A stretch of 64,000 nucleotides of DNA. Source: G963663315 sp965204925. GTDB taxonomy: Bacteria > Pseudomonadota > Gammaproteobacteria > Arenicellales > Poriferihabitantaceae. The notes beneath the pieces are model-generated. The model searched no databases and was not told the DNA's origin. It worked only from the letters and a program-made list of their open reading frames with translations. This document shows, piece by piece, positions 34,189 to 43,222 of this stretch (positions within the stretch are counted from its first letter, which is position 1; every line of letters begins with the position of its first letter). The stretch is taken from positions 558,001 to 622,000 of the forward strand of contig OZ242021.1 of NCBI GenBank assembly GCA_965204925.1, in the 5' to 3' direction. A program made the position numbers and the translations under genes.

Positions 34189-34890
34189 CTATGCCCCCCG
34201 GAATTTTCCTTGTCTGGCTGACTGCAAGGCCCGGGCCTTGTCATCCTCACTGCCTGCCGAACCGTTGGTCAGGCCGTTCAGGCCATACAGCATCCGGCTT
34301 CCGCCAAAGCAAGTCAAAGTGACTTGTCTGGTTTCACCCGGCTCGAAACGCACCGCGGTTCCCGCCGGAATATCAAGATGCATGCCGTAGGCTGCTTCCC
34401 GGTCAAAATCAAGCGCGCGATTGGTTTCAAAAAAGTGATAGTGACTGCCAACCTGTATCGGACGGTCACCGGTATTGGTCACTTCAATACACGCCGTTCG
34501 ACGGTCCTTGTTGATTTCGATTTCTCCGGATGCCGGCAACAACTGGCCTGGCACAACCTGTTCCGATTCCTGCCTGACGCGGTTGCCGGGGCGGATCGGG
34601 TCATGCACGGTAACCAGTTTGGTGCCATCCGGGAAGGTGCCCTCAACCTGGATCATCGGAATCAGATCCGCCACCCCGGGCATGACGTCATCGGCGCTCA
34701 GCAGAGTCGAACCAAATGAGATCAGTTCCGCAACCGACCGGCCTTCACGGGCGCCCTCGAGAATTTCATCGCTGATATAGGCAACCGCCTCCGGATGATT
34801 CAGTTCAAGTCCCTTGTTTTTCCTTTTTCTGGCCAACTCCGCAGCCGTAAACAGGGTCAATCGTTCCATTTCTGTAGGTGTCAGTAACAT
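34189..34890 (-). CDS. ureAB: Fused urease gamma-beta subunit (UreA-UreB)
   Basis: 233 residues containing both small urease subunits. Residues 1-100 are UreA (MLLTPTEMERLTLFTAAELARKRK; LIPMIQVEGTFPDGTKLVTVHDPI), then a short linker (RQESEQVVP) and UreB (PASGEIEINKDRRTACIEVTNTGDRPIQVGSHYHFFETN), ending in GKFRGA. The fusion order gamma-beta matches the Helicobacter UreA type and several Pseudomonadota. A consensus AAGGAG site precedes the ATG. No frameshift: the fusion is a single clean frame. Confidence 0.95.
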   Translation of the reverse strand: MLLTPTEMERLTLFTAAELARKRKNKGLELNHPEAVAYISDEILEGAREGRSVAELISFGSTLLSADDVMPGVADLIPMIQVEGTFPDGTKLVTVHDPIRPGNRVRQESEQVVPGQLLPASGEIEINKDRRTACIEVTNTGDRPIQVGSHYHFFETNRALDFDREAAYGMHLDIPAGTAVRFEPGETRQVTLTCFGGSRMLYGLNGLTNGSAGSEDDKARALQSARQGKFRGA

Positions 34891-34932
34891 GGTTCATTTC
34901 TCCTTCATCATAAGTTACGTAATTTCCGGTTT

Positions 34933-35631
34933 TTAATTTGCAAACAGGCGGTAACCATGCGCCTCGTGGCGCATGACCGCAATTTCCTGCTCCGGGGTGA
35001 ATGAGTAAGCGCCGTCAAGACCGGTCGCTTCATGCAGCAGTATCCGCCGGATGAGCGGGCGGGCGCCGGCAATGATGGCCTGGCAATCCAGGTGCCCGAT
35101 CACCCCCAGACGCAACGCGGCGCTGGCGGTACCGGCACAAAACGCATAGGCCGACATCAACTCGACCTCGGATTCACCAATCCCGATTGCATGCCATACG
35201 ACCCCTTGCGCAACGGTATTGTGCCCATGCGCCATTTTATCGGCGATCATACGCTGGTACTCGGCGGCCCGCGGGGTTCCAAGACGGGCATGCACCCCCA
35301 GCAACGCCTGGCCGGCGCGCTTCGATCCGGCGCGGGATTCGGCTGCCAGTGTCTGCGCCTCAACCAGTGCGTCCACTTCACCCACCCGTGGCAGGTCGCC
35401 CATTGCCCTCCAGGCTGCAACGAGGATCTGCCGGTCGAATGGCGCCCAGCGAAACTGCAACTGGCCGTGCACAAACCTCTCAACCTGAGCCGATGATGTT
35501 ACCCGCTCCTCATTGACCAGTGTTTCCAGTCCGCCGGACAGTGCAATGGCGCCGCTCGGGAAAAAACTGTCCGCGTGTTGCAGCGACAACAAAAACTGCC
35601 CGCTATCAATCTGTAGCGTCTGCTTCGACAC
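34933..35631 (-). CDS. ureF: Urease accessory protein UreF
   Basis: Member of the UreDFG nickel-insertion complex, about 232 residues, all-helical. Family segments: LLSLQHADSFFPSGAIALSGGLETL, then KMAHGHNTVAQGVVW and a C-terminal HEATGLDGAYSFTPEQEIAVMRHE. The frame is open to a TTG at 35664; GTG 35631 (VSKQTLQIDSGQFLL) is a reasonable start and overlaps the ureE end by 26 bp. Confidence 0.9.
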   Translation of the reverse strand: MSKQTLQIDSGQFLLSLQHADSFFPSGAIALSGGLETLVNEERVTSSAQVERFVHGQLQFRWAPFDRQILVAAWRAMGDLPRVGEVDALVEAQTLAAESRAGSKRAGQALLGVHARLGTPRAAEYQRMIADKMAHGHNTVAQGVVWHAIGIGESEVELMSAYAFCAGTASAALRLGVIGHLDCQAIIAGARPLIRRILLHEATGLDGAYSFTPEQEIAVMRHEAHGYRLFAN

Positions 35632-36076
35632 GGCGCTTTTCAAGGAAGGGTTGAAGGCGGGCAAGGTAGTCTTTTTCCGGTCCCTCGAGCGCGACCTTCA
35701 GGACTGCTCCGTCGAAACGCACCCGCCAGTGCAGGTTACCCGCGAAGTAACCGAGCTCCAGCGCGCTCGGCATATCCACAGGCCTAAGCGACAGCCATTT
35801 CTGTTCGGACATGCGTATGACAATGGCGCGCTCGGCCTCAAGCAACAATACCGCGCCATCGAAAAGCCTCTGCTCGCGAGGTAATGCGACCAGACATTCC
35901 GTCCCCCGATCGGAGCGAACACGCAATCGCCGCCGCATGGTTTCATCAACTGTAATCGGGACATATTCGACCGCCTGTTTGTGGCCGAGGACATGCAACC
36001 GCTCGCTGATTGCGGCATCACCGGCCCGCCCGGCGATGCTGTTGATGGTGACCGTTCCGGTAACGGATTCTGTCAC
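35606..36076 (-). CDS. ureE: Urease accessory protein UreE
   Basis: Nickel-carrying chaperone of urease, 156 residues. The N-terminal peptide-binding-like domain (RRRLRVRSDRGTECLVALPREQRLFDGAVLL) and the C-terminal domain ending in FAGNLHWRVRFDGAVLKVALEG are present. The C-terminus lacks the His-rich tail of many UreE proteins, and the usual GNRHxP motif is changed to GNLHWR, retaining one His. Nickel storage capacity is thus probably low. First urease gene after the amidase, 15 bp away. Confidence 0.9.
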   Translation of the reverse strand: MTESVTGTVTINSIAGRAGDAAISERLHVLGHKQAVEYVPITVDETMRRRLRVRSDRGTECLVALPREQRLFDGAVLLLEAERAIVIRMSEQKWLSLRPVDMPSALELGYFAGNLHWRVRFDGAVLKVALEGPEKDYLARLQPFLEKRRVEADATD

Positions 36077-36091
36077 TGTGGGCCGACCGGG

Positions 36092-37606
36092 TCAGGCTTG
36101 CTCGTAGGCATGTGCGGCGCGCAATGCTGTGGCATCTTCGAAATGGCGCCCGGTCAGCATCAGACCGACCGGCAGACTTTCGACATTCCTGCACGGCACT
36201 GTAATTGACGGATGTCCGGTCAAATCGAAAGCCGCCGTGTTCGCTACCATGTTGAGCGCCTGGCGGACATAAGCCTTGCGGTCTTCTTCCGGACCCGGCG
36301 GAACTTCATGCGCGGTCTGCGGTGTGGTCGGCATAACCACCAGATCGAACGATTCGAAGACCTCGTTATAGGCTTTTGTCAACCGGGTCGCCAGATTCCT
36401 TGCGCGGCCATAGAAAACGCCGTGGTATTGGTCGGTCATATAATCTGCAATCAGGGTACCCAGTTTGGCAGTGGCAGAAAAATCACCGCCATGAGTCTTG
36501 ATACCCCGGCCCATGGCCGACATCAATCTCGGGTTATACCAGCCCTTGTTCTGATAGCTGTGATGACCGGAATAAAAACTCGCCACCCCGCCCTCTATCG
36601 CAATACAATTCCACAATGGCGCCACCGTATTGTGCTCCGGAACCGATACCTCCGTGACCCCGGCGCCCAGGTCTTGCAGGACTTTTATCGCGTCCCTGAC
36701 CGCCGAATCCACTGCCGGCATGGCCAGCGCGGAGCCGAATCCCTCACTGACCACGGCGACCCTGAGTCCCGCCATGTCACCGGACAGCGCCTGTGTATAG
36801 TCTTGTGATTCGATCTCGTCGGGCTGCCGCGGGTCGGCGCAATCCGGATCCTTGCCGGCAATCACCGAAAGCAGCAGGGCCGCGTCCTCAACCGTGCGGG
36901 TCATCGGTCCGATGTGATCTATAGTCAGGTCGAACCCCACGATACCGGTATAGGGCGCCAGGCCGTGAGTCGGTTTGAGGCCGACAATTCCGGACCACGC
37001 CGCGGGTATACGGATTGATCCGCCCTGATCGCCGCCGAGCGCGATATCGACCAGGTTGTCCGCGACCGCGCCGGCGGAACCGCAGGAAGACCCTCCCGCC
37101 GTATGATTGCGGTCAACCGGGTTCAGGCCGACACCGTAAGCGCTGGTATGTCCTCCCCCGGAGAAGGCGAAATCATCGGTGTTCAAAACCGCTGTAATGT
37201 GGCCGCCCGCTTCGAGTATGCGAGTAACCACCGTAGCGTCCACATCCGGGGTATAGTCATAAAGCAGCCGCGAGGCACAGGAAATCGGGATACCGGCAAT
37301 ACAGACCGTATCCTTGACCCCGACAGATTTGCCGGAAAGCCTGCCGCCGGCGCCCGGCAGCATGACCGAGCAGGTTCTGACGATGGCATTCAGCGGATCT
37401 TCTTGCGGGGTCAGGCGTCGCCCCGGCACCCGCACCGCGGGCACGACTTCGCGCACCGGGTCCGGATATTGCTCGAGGATATCGTACAGTTCGAGATTGT
37501 CACAAACCAGTTCGTATAAATCGTCCAGCTCGGCTTCGGTCAGTTGCAGATGGCGTTTCCCGCTAATCGCGGCGAGGTCGGCTTTTGAAGGTCGTCTAAG
37601 TGGCAT
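36092..37606 (-). CDS. Amidase-signature family amidase (AmdA-like)
   Basis: Amide hydrolase of 504 residues with the Ser-cisSer-Lys triad of the amidase-signature family: Lys98 (GVKDT), Ser173/174 in GGSSCGSAGA and Ser197 in GGDQGGSIRIPAAWSG. The last motif is closest to amidases that accompany nitrile hydratase. A good ribosome binding site (GGGAGGAC) precedes the ATG. It lies between urtE and ureE, within one probable transcription unit, so it may convert an imported amide to ammonia or feed urease. It is unrelated to AmiE: the two amidases of the window belong to different superfamilies. Confidence 0.9.
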   Translation of the reverse strand: MPLRRPSKADLAAISGKRHLQLTEAELDDLYELVCDNLELYDILEQYPDPVREVVPAVRVPGRRLTPQEDPLNAIVRTCSVMLPGAGGRLSGKSVGVKDTVCIAGIPISCASRLLYDYTPDVDATVVTRILEAGGHITAVLNTDDFAFSGGGHTSAYGVGLNPVDRNHTAGGSSCGSAGAVADNLVDIALGGDQGGSIRIPAAWSGIVGLKPTHGLAPYTGIVGFDLTIDHIGPMTRTVEDAALLLSVIAGKDPDCADPRQPDEIESQDYTQALSGDMAGLRVAVVSEGFGSALAMPAVDSAVRDAIKVLQDLGAGVTEVSVPEHNTVAPLWNCIAIEGGVASFYSGHHSYQNKGWYNPRLMSAMGRGIKTHGGDFSATAKLGTLIADYMTDQYHGVFYGRARNLATRLTKAYNEVFESFDLVVMPTTPQTAHEVPPGPEEDRKAYVRQALNMVANTAAFDLTGHPSITVPCRNVESLPVGLMLTGRHFEDATALRAAHAYEQA

Positions 37607-37631
37607 GATAATGTCCTCCCGGACAAGTCAG

Positions 37632-38327
37632 TTAAATGGTCAGATAGGTGTGTATCCTTTCGGTCTCTACCTTGCTTCTGGTGTCTTCATAAACAAATTC
37701 TCCTTTCTCGATGATCAGGAAACGATCGGAGATTTCCATGGTAAAACTCAACACCTGCTCGGACACGACAAGGGCAAAACCCAGTTCCTTCTTCAGATAG
37801 TTGAGCGCCCTGGCGATGTCCTTGATAATGGACGGCTGGATACCCTCGGTCGGTTCATCCAGGATCAGCAACCCGGGATTATTGACCAGCGCCCGCGCTA
37901 TCGCCAGTTGTTGCTGCTGTCCACCGGACAGGTTGCCGCCGCGGCGATTCCGCATTTCCCGAAGCGCCGGAAATACTTCGTAAACGAATGACGGGACGCT
38001 CTTTTTTCCGCTTCCGTGGATACCGGTCAGAATATTCTCCTGCACCGTCAGATAGGGAAAGATCATCCTGCCCTGGGGTACATACGCCATACCGGCGCGG
38101 ACACGCTGGTAACTGAGCGCCCCGGTTATGATTTTCCCGGCGAAATGCAGGGTGCCTGAGCGCGCCGGAAGCAGACCGATCAGCGCTTTGAGCAGTGTAG
38201 TCTTGCCCATCCCGTTACGCCCCATGATGGCCACCGTTTCGTTATCCTGCACCGCAAAACCGATATCATGGATGACATGGCTGTCTCCATAAAAGACATT
38301 CAGTTTTTCGACCTCAAGGACCGCCAT
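37632..38327 (-). CDS. urtE: Urea/amide ABC transporter ATPase UrtE
   Basis: 231-residue ABC ATPase of the branched-chain-amino-acid/urea transporter type: Walker A GRNGMGKTT, signature LSGGQQQQLAIARAL, Walker B LLILDEPTEGIQP, and the UrtE-typical YVPQGRMIFPYLTV Q-loop. The frame is open to 38435 but the start is ATG 38327 (MAVLEVEKLNVFYG), 1 bp after the urtD stop. Partners: UrtA-D. Confidence 0.92.
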   Translation of the reverse strand: MAVLEVEKLNVFYGDSHVIHDIGFAVQDNETVAIMGRNGMGKTTLLKALIGLLPARSGTLHFAGKIITGALSYQRVRAGMAYVPQGRMIFPYLTVQENILTGIHGSGKKSVPSFVYEVFPALREMRNRRGGNLSGGQQQQLAIARALVNNPGLLILDEPTEGIQPSIIKDIARALNYLKKELGFALVVSEQVLSFTMEISDRFLIIEKGEFVYEDTRSKVETERIHTYLTI

Positions 38328-38328
38328 A

Positions 38329-39063
38329 TCAACCGCCCAGGTACACTTCGATAACCCGCTCATCATTTTGCACCTGATCCATGCTGCCTTCCGCCAATAA
38401 CCGGCCCTGATGCAAAACAGAGATCTTTTTGGCAATCATTTTGACAAACACCATATCGTGCTCAATAACTACCAGCGATCGCCCTTTGGCAATGCTCTTC
38501 AATAACTCGGCGGTCAACGCGCGTTCACGCGCGCTCATTCCGGCCACCGGCTCATCAAGCAGCATCAGATCGGGGTCCTGCATCAGCAGCATGCCGATCT
38601 CAAGCCATTGCTTTTGTCCGTGAGACAGTGTACCGGCCCGGGAATACAATTGCTCCTCAAGAGATATATCTCCGGCGACCGATTCAACCTTTTCGATCGT
38701 GGCCCGATCGTGACGGAAAAACAACGTATCATAAAGGCCGCGATGCTGCGCGGTGGATATTTCGAGATTCTCGAATACGGTCAAGTCCTGATAGATTGAA
38801 GGGGTCTGGAATTTTCGCCCGATACCGGCGCGGGTGATCTGGTAATCGACCATTTCCGACAACTCCAGGTCCTTGAACCGGATCGACCCATGGGTCGGCC
38901 TGGTTTTACCGCAAATCATGTCGAGCAGCGTGGTCTTGCCCGCTCCATTGGGGCCGATAACAACACGCAGCTCGTCCCGCTCTACCGAAAAAGAAAGATT
39001 GTCGACCGCCTTGAAACCGTCGAATGAGACGGTCAGATCGGTCACTGACAGAATTTCAGACAT
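38329..39063 (-). CDS. urtD: Urea/amide ABC transporter ATPase UrtD
   Basis: 244-residue ABC ATPase with Walker A GPNGAGKTT, signature LSHGQKQWLEIGMLL (the LSHGQKQWLEIGM form is characteristic of UrtD), Walker B LMLLDEPVAGM and switch His in VVIEHDM. 14 bp after urtC. Works as a heterodimer with UrtE. Confidence 0.94.
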   Translation of the reverse strand: MSEILSVTDLTVSFDGFKAVDNLSFSVERDELRVVIGPNGAGKTTLLDMICGKTRPTHGSIRFKDLELSEMVDYQITRAGIGRKFQTPSIYQDLTVFENLEISTAQHRGLYDTLFFRHDRATIEKVESVAGDISLEEQLYSRAGTLSHGQKQWLEIGMLLMQDPDLMLLDEPVAGMSARERALTAELLKSIAKGRSLVVIEHDMVFVKMIAKKISVLHQGRLLAEGSMDQVQNDERVIEVYLGG

Positions 39064-39077
39064 CCATTCAATCCGCC

Positions 39078-40202
39078 TTATCCAGCGCTCCTGCCATTTT
39101 CGGAGCCGCGCAGTTTTTTCAGGATTCCAGCGAGGCCCGCCGGCAGGAACATGACGACAAAAATATACAAAGCGCCAATAAAATAGGTCCAGTATTCGAC
39201 GAAATTTTCCGAAAAAAAGGTTTTGGCGGCATTCACCAGAAATGCGCCATAGACCGCGCCAATCAGCGAGACGCGCCCGCCGACCGCTGCATAGATGACC
39301 ATTTCAATGGAGGGTACGATGCCAACCAGCGAAGGGGACGCCAATCCGACCTGGATCGTAAACAGGGCGCCGCCAACGGATGCAAAAAGAGCGCCGACAG
39401 CAAAGATGAACGCCTTGAACAGGGCCGAATCATAGCCCGAAAACCGCACCCTGTCTTCCTGATCACGGATCGCCACGAGCACCCTTCCCAGACGGCTCCT
39501 TATGATGAAACGCCCGGCCAGTACAGCCAGCAATAGCAATGATACGGTAATGAAGTACATCACGACCCTGGCCCGATCCGTGTCCAGGTTCATGCCAAGA
39601 AACGTCTTGAAGTCCGTAATCCCGTTAATGCCGCCTGTGTAACCTTGCTGTCCAATGATGACGATTGCCATGATGGCGGCAATGGAAAGCGTGACGATCG
39701 TGAAATAAACCCCACTGACGCGATTTCGGAAATTCACGTAACCAAGCACGAATGCGAGCAGGGTCGGCAGCAGCAGGACTGCCGGAATCATGATCCAGAC
39801 ATGATGAAACGGCTCCCACCATAAAGGCAGTTCCTCGACGCTGTTCCAGACCATGAAATCCGGTAATCCGGCGGCGCCAAAAAATGCCGCCAGCGCCGTA
39901 CCTGAAGATGAATCCGGATTAGCCGCGGCCTCAAGCTTCAGGAACATCGCCATCATATAACTGCCGAGGCCGAAAAACACACCCTGCCCGAGACTCAGGA
40001 TTCCGGAATACCCCCAGATAAGAACAATGCCGAGCGCCGGAAATGCGAAACAAAGGTATTTTGCGGCCAACCCCAGCCTGAACATGTCAAAGGTAAGCGG
40101 AACGACCAGCAGCAGCAACCCGGCGAGGATCCACAGACCGGATCGTTCCAGGAAATCCACCAGCGCGTGGCGCAGGGACGGCAGGTTGCGGGCAGTCGTC
40201 AT
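39078..40202 (-). CDS. urtC: Urea/amide ABC transporter permease UrtC
   Basis: 374-residue inner-membrane permease of the LivM type with about nine hydrophobic helices. Typical segments: GYSGILSLGQGVFFGLGSYMMAMFLKLE, FTIVTLSIAAIMAIV, and a C-terminal FIFAVGALFASVGGALFTIQVG...GGRVSLIGAVYGAFLVN. An insertion after the second helix (ANPDSSSGTALAAFFGAAGLPDFM) is common in UrtC. It overlaps urtB by 4 bp. Confidence 0.94.
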   Translation of the reverse strand: MTTARNLPSLRHALVDFLERSGLWILAGLLLLVVPLTFDMFRLGLAAKYLCFAFPALGIVLIWGYSGILSLGQGVFFGLGSYMMAMFLKLEAAANPDSSSGTALAAFFGAAGLPDFMVWNSVEELPLWWEPFHHVWIMIPAVLLLPTLLAFVLGYVNFRNRVSGVYFTIVTLSIAAIMAIVIIGQQGYTGGINGITDFKTFLGMNLDTDRARVVMYFITVSLLLLAVLAGRFIIRSRLGRVLVAIRDQEDRVRFSGYDSALFKAFIFAVGALFASVGGALFTIQVGLASPSLVGIVPSIEMVIYAAVGGRVSLIGAVYGAFLVNAAKTFFSENFVEYWTYFIGALYIFVVMFLPAGLAGILKKLRGSENGRSAG

Positions 40203-41101
40203 CGTCTGACCCGGGTGGCAAACAAACCGTTCGGCCGGAAATACAATACCACGATCACCAGCAACAGTACACCCGCGCGCGCCATGGAACCGCTCAGGTA
40301 ATACCCGAACCAGGTCTGTATCTGGCCAATCAGAAACGCCGACAAAACAGTTCCGAGCAGGCTCTCCACTCCACCGAACACGACCACGATAAAGGTATCG
40401 ACGATGTACGCCTGGCCAGTGTCCGGCGCTGTTGACGCCAGCATCGTAAACGAACTGCCGGCGATTCCGGCCAGCCCGCAGCCAAGCGCGAACGTATATG
40501 AATCAACCCGGCTCTGGTCTATTCCAACCGCCCCGCTCATGGCACGATTCTGGGTCACTGCCCGGATCAGCAGCCCCCAGCGGGTTTTGTAAAGCAAAAG
40601 ATAAACGAGGGTCGCCGTGACGAGGGCCAACGCGATAATGAACAGCCGGCTCAGCGGAAAGGAAATACTGTCCGTAACCTGCCAGACCCCCTGTAGCCAG
40701 GAGGCGGTGGGAACACTGACCGGCCTTGGATTGATAAATTGTCGATAGAGTTGTTGCAACAACAGCCCCACTCCCCAGGTTGCCAGCATCGTGTCAAGCG
40801 GACGTTCATACAGGAAACGGATCAGACCGCGCTCAAGCAGGTATCCGAATATGAATGTAGTACAGAACGCAAGTACGATACCGACGAGGAAATAAATACC
40901 CATCAGGTCGGGGAAGAAGGCCTGGAACAGGAGCGCCGTGCCATAGGTCGTGTAAGCGCCCATCGCCATCAACTCGCCATGAGCCATATTGATCACGCCC
41001 ATCAGCCCAAAGACAATGGCCAGACCCATGGCCATCAGCATCAATACCGAGAACACACTCAGGCCAGTAAAGGCCTGCAACGCGAGCATTTCACCGCTCA
41101 T
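40199..41101 (-). CDS. urtB: Urea/amide ABC transporter permease UrtB
   Basis: 300-residue LivH-type permease, multiple membrane helices. It shows LMAMGLAIVFGLMGVINMAHGELMAMGAY, the LERGLIRFLYERPLDTMLATWGVGLLLQQ segment and GGVESLLGTVLSAFLIGQIQT. It starts 114 bp after urtA and its stop overlaps the urtC start. Confidence 0.94.
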   Translation of the reverse strand: MSGEMLALQAFTGLSVFSVLMLMAMGLAIVFGLMGVINMAHGELMAMGAYTTYGTALLFQAFFPDLMGIYFLVGIVLAFCTTFIFGYLLERGLIRFLYERPLDTMLATWGVGLLLQQLYRQFINPRPVSVPTASWLQGVWQVTDSISFPLSRLFIIALALVTATLVYLLLYKTRWGLLIRAVTQNRAMSGAVGIDQSRVDSYTFALGCGLAGIAGSSFTMLASTAPDTGQAYIVDTFIVVVFGGVESLLGTVLSAFLIGQIQTWFGYYLSGSMARAGVLLLVIVVLYFRPNGLFATRVRR

Positions 41102-41215
41102 ATCAATCCGACTCTCAACGATCCGGGATCTGCATGGTAAATGAATTCCGATTTGCGGAGAAGCGTCCGGGGTTATGCGAATAACCCCGGACGCGGTTCC
41201 CCGGGGATTGCGGGC

Positions 41216-42403
41216 TTACAGTTTCGGGAACGGATCAGGCTCGATAAGAGGGGACTCATAAAGCATGTTCACCTGCCCATCCGGCAGAAACTCGCCAATC
41301 CTGGCGTGTTTCCAGAGATGATGATTGTCAACATGGAACCTCACATTGCCCTCCGGAGCGTCAATTTCAAGTCCCGACGAAGCTGCCACCACCTTTTCCA
41401 CTTCCGTGCTCTGCGCTTTTTCAACCGCCATAGACCACAGATATACGGAAATATAAGCGCATTCAAGAGTGTCGCCAGTGACCCGGTCGGCGCCGTATTT
41501 GTTCTTGAACGCACTGACGAATTTCTGATTCGCCGGATTTTCCAGGCTCTGGAAATAGCCCATGCAAGTCAGGGTCCCGGCAGTATTTTCGCTGCCGATT
41601 CCGGATACTTCTTCTTCGGAAACGGCGAGCGACAATACCGTTGTATCGCTATCTATGACACCGGCTGCCTTTAACTGCTTGAAGAATGCCACATTACTGC
41701 CGCCGACCACACAATTGACGATGACATCCGGTTTGGCTGCCTTGATCTTGTTGATCGCTGAAGAGAACTCGATATCCCCCAGCGGGTAATAGTCCTCACC
41801 CGCTACGGCGCCGCCGAGACGGTCGAGGGTGATCTTGCACAGTTTAATCGTGGTGCGCGGCCATATATAGTCCGAACCCACCAGATAATAGCTCTTTCCG
41901 CGGTTTTCATATAGCCATTCGGTCGCCGCAATCGACGATTGGGTGGCCTCCTGTGCCGTGTACATGATATTGGGCGAGATCTCAAGCCCTTCGTAATAAG
42001 TCGGATAATAAAGCAGACCGTTCAGCTTCTCGAAAACAGGCAATACCGCCTTGCGCGAGGCCGAGGTATAACACCCCATGACCGCCGCCACATTGTCCTT
42101 GTCTATCAACTTGCGCGCTTTTTCTGCGAATGTAGGCCAATCGCTTGCGCCATCTTCGACAATAGCCTCAATTTGCTGCCCCATGACTCCACCGGCATTA
42201 TTGATCTCCTCCACTGCGAGCAGTTCGGCGTCGACAACCGATTTCTCGGCGATTGCAATGGTGCCGGTCAGGGAATGCAGGATTCCCATCTTCACCGTAT
42301 CGGCCCTGGCGCCTTTCGGCCAGACAAACGGCATCGGCAGTACACTGGCGGCCGCTGCGGCCGTACTTGTTTTAAGGAATTTACGTCTGTTAATCGTGCT
42401 CAT
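41216..42403 (-). CDS. urtA: Urea/amide-binding protein UrtA-like, Tat-exported
   Basis: Periplasmic solute-binding protein, 395 residues. The N-terminus is a twin-arginine signal (INRRKFLKTSTAAAAASVLP) with probable cleavage after ARA at about residue 34. The mature domain has family signatures GILHSLTGTIAIAEKSVVDAE, GCYTSASRKAVLPVFEKLNGLLYYP and SDYIWPRTT. It is clearly related to the AmiC-like sensor upstream, so binding of urea or small amides is likely. GGGAG ribosome binding site. The 220-bp leader contains an attenuator. Confidence 0.93.
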   Translation of the reverse strand: MSTINRRKFLKTSTAAAAASVLPMPFVWPKGARADTVKMGILHSLTGTIAIAEKSVVDAELLAVEEINNAGGVMGQQIEAIVEDGASDWPTFAEKARKLIDKDNVAAVMGCYTSASRKAVLPVFEKLNGLLYYPTYYEGLEISPNIMYTAQEATQSSIAATEWLYENRGKSYYLVGSDYIWPRTTIKLCKITLDRLGGAVAGEDYYPLGDIEFSSAINKIKAAKPDVIVNCVVGGSNVAFFKQLKAAGVIDSDTTVLSLAVSEEEVSGIGSENTAGTLTCMGYFQSLENPANQKFVSAFKNKYGADRVTGDTLECAYISVYLWSMAVEKAQSTEVEKVVAASSGLEIDAPEGNVRFHVDNHHLWKHARIGEFLPDGQVNMLYESPLIEPDPFPKL

Positions 42404-42488
42404 AATCTTGCTCCCGAATTGGTTCCAACCTCACAATATTCATACTGGCAGTTACTGAATAGTGACTGGTTACGGCTCATAAACAGCC

Positions 42489-42530
42489 AAAAAAAACACC
42501 CAATATCCGTTAACCCGTTTCAACGGGTGT
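42489..42530 (-). terminator. Attenuator (terminator/antiterminator switch) in the urtA leader
   Basis: On the RNA (minus strand) ACACCC (42530-42525) can pair with GGGTGT (42501-42496), immediately followed by a run of U (A-run 42489-42496 on the plus strand): an intrinsic terminator. The same 5' arm can instead pair locally as ACCCGT-TGAA-ACGGGT (42528-42513), a tetraloop hairpin that excludes the terminator stem. The switch lies about 86-127 bp before the urtA ATG and directly after amiR. Confidence 0.7.
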
Positions 42531-42557
42531 CATGAATGGGCGTTTTCGCTCAACTTT

Positions 42558-42579
42558 ATGATGGCGCTCTTGCCATCAT
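42558..42579 (-). promoter_or_regulatory. Candidate AmiR (ANTAR) target hairpin with hexaloop
   Basis: ATGATGGC (42579-42572 on the minus strand) pairs perfectly with GCCATCAT (42565-42558), leaving the six-nucleotide loop AAGAGC. ANTAR proteins bind hexaloop hairpins with A at position 1 and G at position 4; here A1 fits but position 4 is A, so the match is incomplete. It lies 28 nt upstream of the attenuator, in the expected order. Confidence 0.5.
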
Positions 42580-42623
42580 TGCAGCGCTTTTCTATTGAAT
42601 GTGTGAATGCGCTCTCTCTATTA

Positions 42624-43211
42624 TTACCTCAACAACTCATGTGAGTCAACAATTGCTTTTGCAATTGTCCCCAGAGTAATGCGGCGTTCCATGGCCGTTT
42701 GCCGCAGCGCCCGATAAGCCTCGTCTTCACCGATACCTCTGGCCTCCATCAATATCGCCTTGGCTTTCTCCACCGAGCGCATGGACCGCAAATTGTCGTC
42801 CAGCCTGTTTATACGGAAGCGCAAGCGCCGCTCATAGCTGAACTGCTCCCGCGCAAACAGTATGGTCGTTGCAATCAATGTCTCGGTAACGGGAGAGTAC
42901 AGTAATCCATGGGGGGCGCAATTCCGGATTTCCCTGAAATCTATCTCCCGATTTCTGGGCACATGCAATATGAACGGAAGGGGGGAATTTCCCGGCAGCC
43001 AGGATGTGCACTCGGCAATGTCCGGGAAAAGCTCGCAGATCAGTATTTCACCTTCGGTCGGCAAGGGAGCCGGAGCCGGCCACAGTTGCTTTACGACACC
43101 GCCGAGGCGCCGCAGCTCGCGGCTGATGTTGTTACCGTCTTCGTCGAACGGGACAACGACGAGAAACTCGAGTCCCCTGAAATCCTTGAAGAACTCTCTG
43201 CCTTTTCTCAC
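42624..43211 (-). CDS. amiR: AmiR-like ANTAR-domain transcription antiterminator
   Basis: 195 residues: a receiver-like N-terminal domain without the usual phosphorylation residues (as in AmiR), a helical coiled-coil linker (ERRLRFRINRLDDNLRSMRSV), and a C-terminal ANTAR RNA-binding domain (EKAKAILMEARGIGEDEAYRALRQTAMER). In Pseudomonas, AmiR is held inactive by AmiC and, when an amide binds, prevents termination in the amidase leader. Here amiR follows amiC by 11 bp and precedes a leader with a terminator/antiterminator switch before urtA, so the target is probably the transporter-urease transcript. Confidence 0.92.
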   Translation of the reverse strand: MRKGREFFKDFRGLEFLVVVPFDEDGNNISRELRRLGGVVKQLWPAPAPLPTEGEILICELFPDIAECTSWLPGNSPLPFILHVPRNREIDFREIRNCAPHGLLYSPVTETLIATTILFAREQFSYERRLRFRINRLDDNLRSMRSVEKAKAILMEARGIGEDEAYRALRQTAMERRITLGTIAKAIVDSHELLR

Positions 43212-43222
43212 AGTTTCTGAGA

